Shown: positions 7,792 through 14,641 of the stretch, piece by piece
Numbering within the stretch: the first letter of the stretch is position 1
How the letters are laid out: each line of letters opens with the position of its first letter
Assembly (NCBI GenBank): GCA_964461025.1
Contig: CAYWSE010000073.1
Coordinates: forward strand, 1 to 19,021
Length of the DNA stretch: 19,021 nucleotides
Direction: 5' to 3'
Source of the DNA: JAHBVL01 sp964461025
Lineage (GTDB): Bacteria > Chloroflexota > Chloroflexia > Thermomicrobiales > UBA6265
Program-made: the position numbers and the translations under genes
Notes under the pieces: generated by a model
Told to the model about the DNA's origin: nothing
What the model saw: only the letters and a program-made list of their open reading frames with translations
The model's database searches: none

Positions 7792-7840
7792 CAGTGCCCA
7801 GTGCCCAGTGCCCAGTGCCCAGTGCCCAGTGCCCAGTGCC
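7792..7840. repeat. Perfect seven-copy 7-bp tandem repeat (CAGTGCC)
   Basis: CAGTGCC is repeated seven times without a mismatch, 49 bp in all, in the rpmH-rnpA gap. The array is open in the rnpA frame and would encode SAQCPVP three times over if an upstream GTG at 7745 were used. A perfect tandem array of this kind is prone to copy-number change by slippage. Confidence 0.95.
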
Positions 7841-7849
7841 TCGGTCACC

Positions 7850-7877
7850 TTTGCCTTTTGCCCATTGCCCTTTGCCC
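7850..7877. repeat. WTTGCCY heptad array, right arm
   Basis: Four tandem 7-bp units TTTGCCT, TTTGCCC, ATTGCCC and TTTGCCC end five bases before the rnpA ATG. Reverse-complemented they read as GGCAA-type heptads like those at 7724-7744, so the two arrays can pair across the CAGTGCC array. Confidence 0.7.
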
Positions 7878-7882
7878 CCACC

Positions 7883-8260
7883 ATGGACCGCTCTCTCCGC
7901 CTCCGCGACGAATGGGCGATCAATGACGTCCGGCGTCGTGGTCGTGCCTATTCGAGCGGTCCGATCGTCGCCAGGATTCTGGCGACGCCCGAACGATCCC
8001 CCACTAATCAATACGCGGTGATCGCCGGCAAGCGGGTCGGCGGCGCGGTCGAGCGCAATCGCTGCAAGCGACTGATCCGCGAGGCGTTGCGCGGGTTGCA
8101 CCCCCAGCTACAATCGGGTTATTCGATCGCTGTGATCGCGCGGGGCGGTCCCGATCAGCTCACCGGGTTGCCGGTGGCGGTTGAGCATCTGACCCGCATC
8201 TTCACCCAGGCAGGACTGCTCGAACGAGAGCCTTCACCGGCTTCCCCGGAGCGGAAGTGA
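7883..8260 (+). CDS. rnpA: Ribonuclease P protein component
   Basis: From the ATG at 7883 this is a 125-residue basic protein of normal RnpA length. It binds the catalytic RNase P RNA and helps remove tRNA 5' leaders. The start RLRDEWAINDVRRRGRAY matches the family N-terminus, and the signature RNR motif lies in AGKRVGGAVERNRCKRLIRE (48-67). The ATG has no Shine-Dalgarno because a TTTGCCC heptad array abuts it. An in-frame GTG at 7745 with an AAGGG upstream would give a 171-residue form with a heptad-encoded N-terminal extension, but that part has no family similarity, so I chose the ATG. The stop overlaps the yidD start (TGATG), indicating translational coupling. The RNase P RNA gene is not visible in the window. 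Confidence 0.95.
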   Translation: MDRSLRLRDEWAINDVRRRGRAYSSGPIVARILATPERSPTNQYAVIAGKRVGGAVERNRCKRLIREALRGLHPQLQSGYSIAVIARGGPDQLTGLPVAVEHLTRIFTQAGLLEREPSPASPERK

Positions 8261-8475
8261 TGATCCGCAAACCCTTTCTCTGGCTGATACGGGCGTATCA
8301 GCTGATTCTGTCGCCATTGCTTCCTTCTTCATGCCGCTTTTATCCGACCTGCTCGCACTACGGGTACGAAGCGATCGAGAAGCACGGCGTGATCAAGGGT
8401 GGGTGGCTGACGGTGAAGCGGGTGGCGCGGTGCAATCCGTTCTGCAAGGGCGGGTATGACCCGGTTCCGGATTGA
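8260..8475 (+). CDS. yidD: Membrane protein insertion efficiency factor YidD
   Basis: This 71-residue protein carries the complete YidD signature: an amphipathic N-terminal helix (IRAYQLILSPLLP, 10-22), CRFYPTCSHYGYEAIEKHG (25-43), KGGWLTVKRVARCNPF (47-62) and the terminal GGYDPVP. The four conserved cysteines (25, 31, 58, 62) are present. YidD acts at the inner face of the membrane and aids YidC- and Sec-dependent insertion. The ATG at 8260 overlaps the rnpA stop codon; a GTG three bases earlier is possible. Unlike the common arrangement, no yidC gene follows: a 146-bp repeat region and a convergent hydrolase gene come next. Confidence 0.97.
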   Translation: MIRKPFLWLIRAYQLILSPLLPSSCRFYPTCSHYGYEAIEKHGVIKGGWLTVKRVARCNPFCKGGYDPVPD

Positions 8476-8481
8476 CGCGCC

Positions 8482-8506
8482 GGCAGAGCGCCGGGCACTA
8501 CGCCCT
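8482..8506. repeat. 25-bp imperfect direct repeat, copy 1
   Basis: The 25 bp starting GGCAGAGCGCCGGGC recur at 8606-8630 with about five differences. The copy starts seven bases after the yidD stop codon. It also contains AGCGCCGG (8487-8494), whose perfect complement CCGGCGCT lies at 8531-8538, so a stem with a 36-nt loop is possible behind yidD; no clear T-run follows. Confidence 0.6.
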
Positions 8507-8562
8507 GGTGGCGGTTTTCCAGAGTTCAAACCGGCGCTGTAGGTGGCATGCCGCTGCGGCGG

Positions 8563-8590
8563 GAGATTCTTCGCTTCGCTCAGAATGACA
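8563..8590. repeat. Dispersed repeat with core CTTCGCTCAG
   Basis: The 28 bp here (beginning GAGATTCTTCGCTTCGCTC) match a short interspersed repeat I recognise from Chloroflexota and other bacterial genomes. It can fold through ATTCT (8566-8570) and AGAAT (8582-8586). Its core is the reverse complement of the core in the repeat at 6900-6924. Confidence 0.6.
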
Positions 8591-8605
8591 AGGTATTGGT
8601 ACGGT

Positions 8606-8630
8606 GGCAGGGCGCCGGGTGCTACGTTCT
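8606..8630. repeat. 25-bp imperfect direct repeat, copy 2
   Basis: This copy starts GGCAGGGCGCCGGGT and matches 8482-8506 at about 20 of 25 positions. The two copies bracket the dispersed repeat at 8563-8590. Its right part overlaps the last codons of the hydrolase gene, whose stop codon is at 8622-8624. Confidence 0.6.
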
Positions 8631-9590
8631 ATTGAAAGGGATGCGGCGAATGCGGCTGGTTTCGCCTAAGATCGCGGCTCCGACCGCGACTTGCGACTGA
8701 CCGGATTGATCGCGAAGGTCGTCGACGACGCTGACAATTGCCTCGCTGACGGCTTCGGTACAGGCGACAGGCATCGCGTGGGTGCAGCCGGAAACGACGG
8801 TATGGCTGGCGCCGAGCTCCCGTGCCTGATCGTTCTGCAAACGGACCGCCAGCGCGGCGCGGTTGTCGCCAGCTAGTCCGGGATTGAGGCTCTTCACACC
8901 GGAGGTGAGCATCGTCACCGGCGCATCAGGCGGGTCCTGGAGGAAAACCTGCTCGGACGCCTTCAGGATATCGAGCTCCTCCGCAACGCGAGGATGGATG
9001 CCCGACATGCGCAAGAGACCGTCGATGCGCGGTTCGAGGGCGGCGCCAGAGAGGTTCATGGCCGTCCAGACAGGCGGAGTCGCATCGACCAGCACCAGAG
9101 CGGCGACATCTCGGTCGCGCGTCGAGGCGTAGTAGCGAGCCAGCAGGCCGCCCAGACTGAATCCCACCAGCACAACGGGCTCATCGACATCGATCGCCGC
9201 GAGCAGGGCGTCGAGATCGCGGGCAGCGTCTTCGGCGTCGTGTGGGCTGTTCAGGGCGGCATCGCTGCGTCCCTGGCCTGCCCTGTCGTAGGCGCAAACG
9301 GTGGTATGGGGGGCGATTGCTGTCTGGACGAGCGCCCATTCGGCGGTCGAGCCACCAAGACCATGTTCGAGGATGACCAGGGGCCCGCCGCTGCCCGCGC
9401 ATTGCACGAAGAGCGAGCGATCGCCAATTGACGCCAGCCGACCAATCGGCGCAAGGTCCGCGTCACTACGATGTTGAGCGGACGCCGCGGGTTGAATGGT
9501 CCACAGAGCGGCCACGAGGATCAGCATCGCGCATCCCAGTCGAGAAGCGCGAAACACGAGGTGCCCTGGAGGAGTCGCCTGTGTCGCCAT
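8622..9590 (-). CDS. Alpha/beta-fold hydrolase with N-terminal export signal
   Basis: The protein has 322 residues. Residues 18-38 form a hydrophobic segment after basic residues, ending in AASA before Gln39, as in a Sec signal peptide. LILVAALW at 23-30 is its core, so the enzyme is probably secreted or periplasm-facing. The alpha/beta-hydrolase landmarks are the oxyanion-hole HGLGG (76-80), YDRAGQGRSD (101-110), the nucleophile elbow GFSLGG (143-148, Ser145) and the catalytic His271 in CTHAMP. The acid residue is less clear; Asp169 in LVLVDAT is one candidate. Substrate is unknown. The last codons lie in a repeat, so the C-terminus RIPFNRT may not be ancestral. Its start region faces the XRE-STAND array across 189 bp, and it converges on yidD. 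Confidence 0.9.
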   Translation of the reverse strand: MATQATPPGHLVFRASRLGCAMLILVAALWTIQPAASAQHRSDADLAPIGRLASIGDRSLFVQCAGSGGPLVILEHGLGGSTAEWALVQTAIAPHTTVCAYDRAGQGRSDAALNSPHDAEDAARDLDALLAAIDVDEPVVLVGFSLGGLLARYYASTRDRDVAALVLVDATPPVWTAMNLSGAALEPRIDGLLRMSGIHPRVAEELDILKASEQVFLQDPPDAPVTMLTSGVKSLNPGLAGDNRAALAVRLQNDQARELGASHTVVSGCTHAMPVACTEAVSEAIVSVVDDLRDQSGQSQVAVGAAILGETSRIRRIPFNRT

Positions 9591-9695
9591 AGCTGCTGAT
9601 CCCGGGAGATCTGGCCGTCGTCGGAGGATGGCCGCGACTGCCGCTATCCTGCCTCTCAGTGGTGGCGCTGAACACGCAACTCACCCACCGGAAAC

Positions 9696-9718
9696 CGGCA
9701 ATTCGCGCGGAATTGCCG
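9696..9718. promoter_or_regulatory. Perfect palindrome, candidate operator of the XRE-STAND array
   Basis: Nine-base arms CGGCAATTC (9696-9704) and GAATTGCCG (9710-9718) are perfect complements around GCGCG. The site lies in the divergent gap between the hydrolase and the first array gene, nine bases upstream of an extended -10-like sequence. XRE-type dimers bind inverted repeats of this size, and no T-run suggests a terminator. Assignment to the array regulators is inference. Confidence 0.5.
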
Positions 9719-9726
9719 CCTAACCG

Positions 9727-9735
9727 TGATAGGAT
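9727..9735 (+). promoter_or_regulatory. Candidate extended -10 promoter of the array
   Basis: TGATAGGAT is an extended -10 element (TGN plus a hexamer four of six to consensus) 45 bp before the first ATG of the array. No good -35 is visible, which is acceptable for this promoter type. A protein on the palindrome at 9696-9718 would sit over the -35 region and could repress it. Confidence 0.35.
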
Positions 9736-9779
9736 CGCCGTTAGAGACGGAAAACATCGTGCTCTTGCCAGGGTGAACG

Positions 9780-12215
9780 ATGATCGGTAAAGATGCGGCT
9801 TCGCTTGGTGCGCTGGTTCGGCGCTATCGCCAAAACGCCGCGATCAGCCAGGAAGAACTGGCGGATCGATCGGGCATCAGCGTGCGCACGATCAGCGATC
9901 TGGAGCGAGGGATTCGTGAAACGGCGAGACTGGACACGATCCGGTTGCTGGCGGAAGGACTCGCTCTTGGCGAAGAAGACCGCACAACACTGATCTCGGC
10001 GGCGGTTGAAGGAGCCTCCGGAGAGACAGATGCTGAGCTGCGCTTCGAATCCGCTCTGCCACTGGTGGCAAACCACCTCGTCGGCAGAGAGGGATTGGTC
10101 GATCAGATCGTTGAGCTGCTTGCAGAGCACAGGCATCAACCAGTGACGCTGACAGGTCCTGGAGGGGTCGGCAAAACGCGCGCAGGCATCGAGGCCGCAT
10201 CGCGCTATGCGGAGCGTGCCGGCATACCGGTCGCATTTGTCCCACTCGCCACGATCGCCGATCGGGAGATGGTGGCGACGTCCGTCGCCCGTGTGCTGAA
10301 CGTCCAATTGACCGCCAGCGACCCTGTGGAGCGGGTCGGAGTCGCGCTGGCCAGACGGCCCGTATTGCTCTTTTTGGACAACTTCGAGCACTTGCTCGCG
10401 GCAGCGCCCGTTGTGGCGCGATGGCTGGAAACAGCGCCCGATGTCCGCGTGTTGATCACCAGCCGGGCGAGATTGCGGCTCTCTCGGGAGAGGGAAGTCT
10501 CGGTGCCGCCGCTCGGATTGCCGGAAATCGGGGAAGCGGCAGACCAGATTGCAGGGCGAGGCGCTGTGCAGCTCTTTGTGGAACGCGCCAGGGATACAGG
10601 TGTCCGCCTGGAGACGGACGAAGCGGCATTGCGGATCGCGGCGGAGATCTGTCGCGGGCTCGATGGTCTTCCATTGGCCATTGAGCTCGCGGCGGCAAAG
10701 ACGCGGGTCATGCCACTTTCGACGTTGCATGAAATGCTCGACCGGCAACTTTCGCTCCTGACCGGGGGGAATCGCGACCAGCCGGGGCGTCTGCAATCGA
10801 TGCGCGAAGCGATTGCCTGGAGCTACGACCTGTTGACGCCCGATCACCAACGACTCTTTCGCTGGCTATCGCCCTGGCTGGGCGGCTTTTCCCTGACTGC
10901 AATGGAACAAACCGCATTGGCGCTGGGACTGGACAGAGTCGAGGCGATCCAGGCGTTGGAAGTTCTGGTCGACAACGCCATGGTGCAGCGAGTTCACCGC
11001 GACGGCGTGGACGTCAGATTCCGGATTCTCGAGCTGATTCGGGCGTATGGGATCGAACAGCTCGAGTTGCTCGGCGAGCGGGACGAGGCGCAGCTGCAGT
11101 TTGCGCGCGCCTGCTACGCGATCGTTGCGGACGGAGCGCCATCGAACGGCGCCATTATCGATCTCGAATGGACAAAGAGAACTGAAACGGAGATCGGCAA
11201 CGCTGTGGCCGCGTTCGATTGGGTTTGCCGGCCGGAGCATGCTGAACTTGCCTTGGAGTTTGCCGCCGTCATCGGTCCCTACTGGATGGCGAAAGGGCCA
11301 TTTCGGGAAGCCAAATCGCGGATGCACCGGGCGCTGCAGGTCGCTCCGTCCGGGTATTCGAGTGCGCTGGTGAGATCGTTGATCTGGGCAGTCGAAATCT
11401 CGATGTACTCGGGCGATGCGAGAACCGCGCACTCCTATGCCGAACGGGCGTTGCTGCTTGCTCTCGAGGCGGGGACCGAACGCGAGCTCGCGTGCTCGCT
11501 GACGGCCTGGGGCTGGATTCTGGAGGCATCTGAGGAATGGAGCGACGCAGCTGAGACCCTGAGCCGTGCACGGAAGCTCTGGAGTGAACTCGGTGAGGAT
11601 TTTCCCCAGGGCAACATTCTCATGTGGCTTGGCGGCATCAGCTGTGCGCTTGGTGACTTCGAATCAGCGCGCGGCCAGGAGATGGCGGCCGCTTCGATTT
11701 TCGCGGAGTGCGGCGCGCTCGACTGGCAGGCGTATACCGAGTGGTATCTGGGATTCATCGAACTTGCCGAGGGTGATGTCGCTGGCGCCGCACGGCGTTT
11801 TCACACGTCGCTGGAGTACGGGATTACCGATCGCGTCAGGCACAACATCCATAAGCCGATCATCCATCTGGCTGGAATCGCGGTCCGGTTGGGCGACTAC
11901 GAGAGCGCCGCAACGTTGCTGGGTATCGGCGACCGGCTGCTGGCGGAGAATGGCGAAGTCCTCTTTGCCTTTGATATACCAACCTGGGGTGCGGCAACCG
12001 AATCATGCGGCAGAGAGCTCGGGGAGCCAGCGTTCAACGAGATGCATGCGAATGGTTCACTCGGTCCCAGCGACTGGCTCAAACTCTCGGAGCGAGTTGC
12101 CGAGAAGGCGAAGCGAGCAGCGGCAGAGAAGAGCGGTCTTTCATCTGCCGTCATCGAACATGGACAAACACGGGCCGCGATGCCCGAAGTGCTCACAGCA
12201 TCACGACGTGACTAG
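9780..12215 (+). CDS. XRE-HTH STAND ATPase-TPR regulator, array copy 1
   Basis: This 811-residue protein starts at an ATG with CAGGGTG just upstream. Residues 9-67 are an XRE/HTH_3 domain with SQEELADRSGISVRTISDLE (23-42) as the two-helix DNA-binding unit. After a linker, LVGREGLVDQ introduces the ATPase: P-loop GPGGVGKT (126-133), Walker B VLLFLDNFEHL (195-205), sensor strand VLITSRARL (224-232), GLPLAIELAA (296-305) and a winged-helix-like AWSYDLL..LFRWLSPWLGGF (346-370). The second half is alpha-helical with TPR-like units such as WYLGFIELAEGDVAGAARRF. The family (COG3903 type) is taken to sense a ligand through the helical half; target genes are unknown. It is the first of four tandem paralogues, lies next to a palindrome, and may autoregulate and control the divergent hydrolase gene (inference). 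Confidence 0.92.
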   Translation: MIGKDAASLGALVRRYRQNAAISQEELADRSGISVRTISDLERGIRETARLDTIRLLAEGLALGEEDRTTLISAAVEGASGETDAELRFESALPLVANHLVGREGLVDQIVELLAEHRHQPVTLTGPGGVGKTRAGIEAASRYAERAGIPVAFVPLATIADREMVATSVARVLNVQLTASDPVERVGVALARRPVLLFLDNFEHLLAAAPVVARWLETAPDVRVLITSRARLRLSREREVSVPPLGLPEIGEAADQIAGRGAVQLFVERARDTGVRLETDEAALRIAAEICRGLDGLPLAIELAAAKTRVMPLSTLHEMLDRQLSLLTGGNRDQPGRLQSMREAIAWSYDLLTPDHQRLFRWLSPWLGGFSLTAMEQTALALGLDRVEAIQALEVLVDNAMVQRVHRDGVDVRFRILELIRAYGIEQLELLGERDEAQLQFARACYAIVADGAPSNGAIIDLEWTKRTETEIGNAVAAFDWVCRPEHAELALEFAAVIGPYWMAKGPFREAKSRMHRALQVAPSGYSSALVRSLIWAVEISMYSGDARTAHSYAERALLLALEAGTERELACSLTAWGWILEASEEWSDAAETLSRARKLWSELGEDFPQGNILMWLGGISCALGDFESARGQEMAAASIFAECGALDWQAYTEWYLGFIELAEGDVAGAARRFHTSLEYGITDRVRHNIHKPIIHLAGIAVRLGDYESAATLLGIGDRLLAENGEVLFAFDIPTWGAATESCGRELGEPAFNEMHANGSLGPSDWLKLSERVAEKAKRAAAEKSGLSSAVIEHGQTRAAMPEVLTASRRD

Positions 12216-12223
12216 GCTACGCG

Positions 12224-14629
12224 ATGACTTTGAAGGTTGATTCTGCACAACTGGGTTCCCTGATTCGCCGGTTCCGGATTGCGGCGGCGTTGAGTCAGGA
12301 GGAGCTGGCGGAGCGATCGACCGTGAGTGTGCGGACAATCAGTGACCTGGAGCGCGGAGTTCGCTCAACGGCCCGGCTGGAAACGGTCAGGCTGCTGGCG
12401 GCCGCGCTCGAACTGAAGGAGAGCGAACGGCTCGAACTGATTCACGCGGCGACGGAGGGGGCCGAAGCGAGTCAGACGCCCGTTGCCAGTGGGACCATCG
12501 TCTCTTCGCTTCCGGCGTCGCCGAACCAGCTGATCGGTCGCAAGGCGCTGGTTGCGGACGTGGTGGGGCAACTGGCTGGTGGCGAGGTGCGGATATTGAC
12601 GCTGAGTGGTCCGGGAGGAGTTGGCAAGACACGGGTGGCGATCGAGGCGGCAACGGAGTTCGCGAAGCAGACCGGGATACCGGCTGTCTTCGTTCCCCTG
12701 GCGCCAGTCACCGACGCAGCGATGGTGCCCGCCGCCGTCGCGCAAGCGCTCGGCTTCTCCGCGACGGTCGCTGCTCCGGATGAGGTGGCGCTGAACTCCC
12801 TGTCGAAGCGGCGTCTCCTTCTGCTGGTCGACAACGCCGAACACCTTCCCGACGCGGCTCCATTTTTCGCCAGACTCTCCAATGCCTCGCTCTCGGGGTG
12901 TGTTCTGGTCACAAGCCGTTCGAGACTCCAGTTGTCTGTGGAGCGGGAATACCCGGTCCCACCGCTGACGCTGCCGAAACCGGATGCGGGTCCGGAGGAG
13001 ATTCAGAGGGCGGACGCTGTTCAGCTCTTTGCCGACCGGGCCGCGGGCCAGATCGCGAATCTGGATCTGTTGGGCAACCATGCCGGGACTGTGGCTGAAA
13101 TATGCCGGCGCCTCGATGGTCTGCCGCTGTGCATCGAGCTGGCGGCGACGAAGCTCCGGGTTGTATCTCCACCGACACTGCTCGAGATGCTCGAGCATCG
13201 ATTGCCGTTGCTCACGGGAGGGAATCGCGATCTACCAGAGCGGCAGCAATCGATGCGGGCAACCATCGCATGGAGCTACGAGTTGCTGCGTGAACAAGAA
13301 CGACGCCTCTTTCGATGGCTGGCGGTCTATGTCGATGGCTTTTCCATCGAAGCTGTTCTGCATACCGGAGCGGCGCTCGGGTTCACCAGACTCGAGGTCT
13401 TCGATGCGCTCGATGGAATTCTGGCGAGCGATCTTGCGCAACGACTGCAGGACCGAAGCGACGTTCCGCGCTACAGGATGCTGGAAACGATTCGCGAGTA
13501 TGGGATCGAACAGTTATGCGAAGAGCACGAAATCGGAGCCGCCCGACTGTCGCACGCCCGCTTCGTGTACGACCTGGTCGCAGAGGGCGCAGCGGCGCCT
13601 GTCCTTCAGTTCGAGGACGAGTGGTTTGTTCGGGTGAAGAACGAAGATGCCAATCTGACAGCGGCCTTTGACTGGGCTTGCACTCCGGAAACGGCTGAGC
13701 TTTGTATCGAACTGGCGTCAGTGGCTGGAGGATACTGGGATGTCCAGGGACCGTATCGTGAGTCCGCCAGGCGGATGCGCAAAGCGGCGGCGCTGGCTGC
13801 TCAGGTTTCGTCACTGTCGGCGGCGAGGACGATGTTCTGGGCATCCGGATTGTCGAACTACGCCGGAGAGTACGAGATAGCGCCCACCTATGGCGAGGCG
13901 GCTTTGCACCTGGCTCAAGAGCTGGGGAGCGTGCAGGCGATGGCCTTTGGGACCCATACGCTCGCCTGGAATGCAGAGCTGACCGGTCGTCTGGACGAAG
14001 CGACGGAGCTGTTTGGCCGGGCGCTCGAGCTATGGAACGAACTTGGCGAGGAAGGACCGAAGGGCCAGATTCTGATGCTTCTCGGAGGAATCGCTCTCAC
14101 GAAGGGCGATCTGACAAAGGCAAAGGAACTCGAAGAGGCTGCGCGAACGATCTTTGAACGAGCTTCAGACGCCGACTATCTCGCATCCATCGAATGGTAT
14201 CTGGGTTTCATTGCTATGTCCGAGAGGAGCTTGCCGGCCGCGGCGATGCATTTCAAACGTTCGCTCGAACTCGGTCTCGAAGGTCTTTCTCAGAGTGTTC
14301 TCTACAAGCCACTCCTTCATCTTTCAGCGGTGGCTGGCGAGCGAGGCGATTGGGAAACCGCGGCGACGCTCCTTGGTTGCAGCGATCATGCCATGGAAAA
14401 GACTGGCTCGCACCTATTTCCACTCGATAAACCGGTTCGGGAACGGGTCGAGGCGGGCGTCGTGGGTGCGCTGGGAAATGAGCGATTTGCGCAGTTGTGT
14501 GCCGCATCCCTCACCCTGGGTCCTTCTGACTGGATCGAGCTGGCCAATGAGGTCGTCGCCCGGACGGAACTCCAGCCGGTTCACATCGGAGAATCAACCG
14601 AAACTCTGTCCCGCGCCACCACTCCCTGA
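12224..14629 (+). CDS. XRE-HTH STAND ATPase-TPR regulator, array copy 2
   Basis: This 801-residue protein has the same layout as copy 1. The XRE domain (about 9-68) contains SQEELAERSTVSVRTISDLE (24-43), the P-loop GPGGVGKT is at 129-136, Walker B LLLLVDN is at 198-204, and a TPR-like half follows with WYLGFIAMSERSLPAAAMHF. It is odd in having NAEHL after the Walker B Asp where the other complete array members have NFEHL or NLEHV. The ATG is 8 nt after copy 1 and has only a weak AGG upstream, so its translation is probably coupled. The stretch 12244-12703 is about 95% identical to copy 3 outside the assembly gap, while the rest has clearly diverged, which indicates recombination between the two genes. 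Confidence 0.92.
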   Translation: MTLKVDSAQLGSLIRRFRIAAALSQEELAERSTVSVRTISDLERGVRSTARLETVRLLAAALELKESERLELIHAATEGAEASQTPVASGTIVSSLPASPNQLIGRKALVADVVGQLAGGEVRILTLSGPGGVGKTRVAIEAATEFAKQTGIPAVFVPLAPVTDAAMVPAAVAQALGFSATVAAPDEVALNSLSKRRLLLLVDNAEHLPDAAPFFARLSNASLSGCVLVTSRSRLQLSVEREYPVPPLTLPKPDAGPEEIQRADAVQLFADRAAGQIANLDLLGNHAGTVAEICRRLDGLPLCIELAATKLRVVSPPTLLEMLEHRLPLLTGGNRDLPERQQSMRATIAWSYELLREQERRLFRWLAVYVDGFSIEAVLHTGAALGFTRLEVFDALDGILASDLAQRLQDRSDVPRYRMLETIREYGIEQLCEEHEIGAARLSHARFVYDLVAEGAAAPVLQFEDEWFVRVKNEDANLTAAFDWACTPETAELCIELASVAGGYWDVQGPYRESARRMRKAAALAAQVSSLSAARTMFWASGLSNYAGEYEIAPTYGEAALHLAQELGSVQAMAFGTHTLAWNAELTGRLDEATELFGRALELWNELGEEGPKGQILMLLGGIALTKGDLTKAKELEEAARTIFERASDADYLASIEWYLGFIAMSERSLPAAAMHFKRSLELGLEGLSQSVLYKPLLHLSAVAGERGDWETAATLLGCSDHAMEKTGSHLFPLDKPVRERVEAGVVGALGNERFAQLCAASLTLGPSDWIELANEVVARTELQPVHIGESTETLSRATTP
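12244..12703 (+). repeat. Near-identical tract shared by array copies 2 and 3 (copy 2 side)
   Basis: This tract covers the XRE domain, linker and P-loop and aligns to 14659-15091. My hand count finds 2 differences in 70 bp before the N gap and 15 in 263 bp after it. Similarity falls sharply beyond 12703. Confidence 0.8.
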
Positions 14630-14641
14630 GCGAGTTGCGAA

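Noticed and set aside
7792..7840. CRISPR-like repeats
   Set aside because: The unit is 7 bp, directly tandem and without spacers, so it is a minisatellite and not a CRISPR array.
7208..8101. A 297-codon minus-strand frame across rpmH and rnpA
   Set aside because: It is antisense to two certain core genes and includes translated heptad repeats (GTGHWAL repeated), a typical artefact.
9741..10850. A 369-codon open frame on the minus strand
   Set aside because: Antisense to array copy 1, with no domain or ribosome-binding site; a shadow of the real gene.
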